DNA of 7,026 nucleotides from Candidatus Stahliibacteriota bacterium (GTDB taxonomy: Bacteria; Hydrothermota; Tepidihabitantia; SM23-42), in NCBI GenBank assembly GCA_030670605.1, contig DAOVBK010000081.1, forward strand, positions 1-7,026, given 5' to 3'. Numbering within the stretch: the stretch's first letter is position 1; each line of letters opens with the position of its first letter. Positions 5,042 through 7,026 of this stretch are shown here, piece by piece. The notes beneath the pieces are model-generated. The model was not told the origin of the DNA, searched no databases, and saw only the letters and a list, made by a program, of their open reading frames with translations. Made by a program: the position numbers and the translations under genes.

Positions 5042-7018
5042 ATGGCGCAAAAACTTAAAACAGACAAATCGCTCATCGACGAGATCGCAGAAATAAGTGC
5101 GCGTGCGAGTGGCACTGCGCAGAGTATTGACAAACAGAAGCAGACCGAAGCAGAGCGAGGCGAAAACGCAGAGCGCTACCGCATCCTCACTGAAGAGGCG
5201 TTGATCGGTGTTCACATCTACAGCGATAAACAGAAACGCTATCTCTTTGTCAACCGTGCTTTTGCTGAAATAACTGGCTACTCCCGCGAAGAACTGCTAG
5301 CCCTTGACCCAAACAAACTCGTCGTTTCTGAAGACCGAAACGTACTTGAACAACGAGGAGAATCACGCAAGCGAGGCGAAAATGTCTCGATTGAGTACAC
5401 GTTGAGGATCCGGCGTAAGAACGGTGAAATCGCACACGTCATGTCGCGTGTCCATCCCATTCTGTACAACAACGAAGCAGCCTTTCTCGGTCATAGTATT
5501 GATATCACCGAACGAAAACGTGCTGAAGAAATCCAGCGGCTGCAATATCAGATCGCGCAAGCAGTACTCACAACCGAAGACCTCAGTGAGCTCATAAACC
5601 TCATCCGCAAAGAGTTGGGCAATGTCCTTGATACACGTAATTTCTCTGTTGCACTCTATGATAAAAACACAGACACGATAACACTCCCCTATTTTGTCGA
5701 CGAAAAAGAAAACTTCGATAGTTTTCCTGCGAAGAAAACGCCCACTGCCTATGTGATACGAAACGACAGACCGCTCCTCGCCACCTGGCGCGATATTCAT
5801 AGAATGATCAAGGTCGGCGAGGTAGAAATGATCGGTGCACCAGCAAAGTTATGGCTCGGCGTTCCCCTCAAGGTGCGGGGTGATGTTATCGGTGCGATTG
5901 TCGTGCAGAGCTACACGGACGAAAACGCCTTTGGTGAAGCAGAGCTCGAAATTCTAGAATTCGTGTCTAGTCAAATCGGACTATCGATCGAAAGCAGACG
6001 GACTGAGCAAATGTTACGCGATAGCGTTGCCCGCAACCAGGCAATTCTCGAAGCAATCCCTGACATGATGCTCGTGCTCGCCCGTGATGGCACGTATATC
6101 GATTTTAAGGCAGATCGTGATGTCTACCTGGCTATCCCCCGCAGCGAAATCATCGGCAAGAACATCCGTGAAACAGGCTTTCCAGAAGACTATGTCAATC
6201 TCATTCTCGACCGTATTAACAAGGCACTTGATACGGGACGGACCCAGCCACTCGAGTATGAAATGAAAACACCCAATGGCTTGCTCTCCTACGAAGCCCG
6301 TATTGTGCCTTTGAACAAAAATGAAGTCCTTGCCGTCGTACGTAATATCACGCCACGAAAGCGAGCAGAGTCTGAACTCAAGCAGAGTCTGTACAAGTTA
6401 GAGGTGACTATCGAAAATACCTTGCGTGCCATGGCAAAGATCCTCGAAACGCGGGATCCCTATACAGCCGGGCACCAGCAGCGCGTCGCTGTTCTTGCGA
6501 TGGCTATTGCCAAAGAAATGCACTTACCTGAGAATCAACTCAAGGGTTTGCACATCGCAGCGCTCATTCATGACATCGGGAAAATATGCGTACCTGCCGA
6601 AATCTTGAGTAGACCGACAAATCTCACTGAATCTGAGTTTGCCCTCCTGAAAACACATCCTGAGGTAGGATATAAAATATTGAAAAACATCGAATTCAGG
6701 TGGCCTGTTGCTGAAATAATCGTGCAGCATCACGAACGACTCGATGGCTCTGGTTATCCCCGGGGATTGAAAAACGGAGAGATCATGCTCGAAGCAAAAA
6801 TCCTCGCTGTTGCAGACGTTGTCGAGGCTATGTTATCACACCGTCCCTATCGTCCGACTCGCGGCATCAAAACAACCCTCGAGGAGATTGAAGACAATAA
6901 AAACATACTGTATGAACCCGAGGTTGTTGATGTCTGCTTGAAACTCTTCAATGAGAAGGCGTTCAAGTTCGGGGATGCCAACGGCAACAACGGTACTGAC
7001 TTCCGACAGAACAAATAA
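5042..7018 (+). CDS. PAS-GAF-PAS-HD-GYP signalling protein, probable cyclic di-GMP phosphodiesterase
   Basis: A complete 658-residue protein. Domains in order: a short charged N-terminus; PAS (about 45-158: YRILTEEALIGVHIYS, FVNRAFAEITGYSREEL, ending GHSIDITERKRAEE); GAF (about 165-318, with WLGVPLKVRGDVIGAIVVQ); a second PAS (about 332-440, ending VVRNITPRKRAE); and HD-GYP (about 455-640). The catalytic residues are intact: H478 in DPYTAGHQQRV, H510/D511/K514 in IHDIGK, H539, H563/H564 in QHHERLDGSGYP with the GYP signature at 571-573, and D592 in AVADVVEAM. The family hydrolyses c-di-GMP to pGpG or GMP at a metal centre. The PAS and GAF domains probably sense an unidentified signal. No membrane segment or signal peptide is present, so it should be cytoplasmic. 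The start is supported by AGAGG 7 bases upstream. The stop lies 8 bases before the window end, so downstream partners cannot be seen. Confidence 0.93.
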   Translation: MAQKLKTDKSLIDEIAEISARASGTAQSIDKQKQTEAERGENAERYRILTEEALIGVHIYSDKQKRYLFVNRAFAEITGYSREELLALDPNKLVVSEDRNVLEQRGESRKRGENVSIEYTLRIRRKNGEIAHVMSRVHPILYNNEAAFLGHSIDITERKRAEEIQRLQYQIAQAVLTTEDLSELINLIRKELGNVLDTRNFSVALYDKNTDTITLPYFVDEKENFDSFPAKKTPTAYVIRNDRPLLATWRDIHRMIKVGEVEMIGAPAKLWLGVPLKVRGDVIGAIVVQSYTDENAFGEAELEILEFVSSQIGLSIESRRTEQMLRDSVARNQAILEAIPDMMLVLARDGTYIDFKADRDVYLAIPRSEIIGKNIRETGFPEDYVNLILDRINKALDTGRTQPLEYEMKTPNGLLSYEARIVPLNKNEVLAVVRNITPRKRAESELKQSLYKLEVTIENTLRAMAKILETRDPYTAGHQQRVAVLAMAIAKEMHLPENQLKGLHIAALIHDIGKICVPAEILSRPTNLTESEFALLKTHPEVGYKILKNIEFRWPVAEIIVQHHERLDGSGYPRGLKNGEIMLEAKILAVADVVEAMLSHRPYRPTRGIKTTLEEIEDNKNILYEPEVVDVCLKLFNEKAFKFGDANGNNGTDFRQNK

Positions 7019-7026
7019 CAACTTCC

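Noticed and set aside
5011..5058. Upstream open frame of 15 codons (ATG 5011, TAA 5056-5058) overlapping the HD-GYP start
   Set aside because: The overlap could allow coupling, but no ribosome site precedes its ATG, and the peptide is not gene-like.
5363..5800. Minus-strand open frame of 145 residues
   Set aside because: It is the complement of the PAS and GAF coding region of the HD-GYP gene, and its protein shows no recognisable domain.

Overview
This window looks like part of a bacterial chromosome with moderate G+C. The genes are densely packed, Shine-Dalgarno sites precede most starts, and two promoters carry exact TTGACA boxes. A signal peptide, a secreted hydrolase and a c-di-GMP-type HD-GYP regulator suggest a free-living, probably Gram-negative bacterium. 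The phylum cannot be fixed from this sequence. The exact sigma70-type promoter argues against Bacteroidota, whose promoters differ. No mobile element, CRISPR array, tRNA or rRNA was seen.

Layout. Positions 1-2577 (minus) hold the first 859 codons of an AddB-like PD-(D/E)XK nuclease that runs off the left edge. A short gap with a perfect 10-bp hairpin (2602-2630) separates it from a complete secreted alpha/beta-hydrolase with a C-terminal PDZ domain (2642-4261, minus). Positions 4262-4522 hold a candidate hydrolase promoter and a pyrimidine-rich plus-strand stretch. That stretch has three anti-Shine-Dalgarno motifs and ends in a good intrinsic terminator, so it may be a small RNA. Positions 4523-4687 (minus) encode a 54-residue single-pass membrane protein with a highly charged tail. 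The terminator stem encloses its stop codon.

Positions 4688-5041 form a divergent regulatory region. A leftward promoter (4720-4747) serves the small membrane protein. A consensus rightward promoter (4857-4884) serves a 658-residue PAS-GAF-PAS-HD-GYP protein (5042-7018, plus). The roughly 150-nt leader of the HD-GYP gene can fold into a closed three-way junction that resembles a riboswitch or another cis-regulatory RNA.

Working together. The three minus-strand genes have unrelated apparent roles: a membrane protein, an exported esterase and DNA end-processing. They are probably not one functional pathway. The most interesting parts are the non-coding ones: the structured leader in front of a c-di-GMP phosphodiesterase-like gene, and the candidate anti-SD RNA whose terminator overlaps the small gene's stop.
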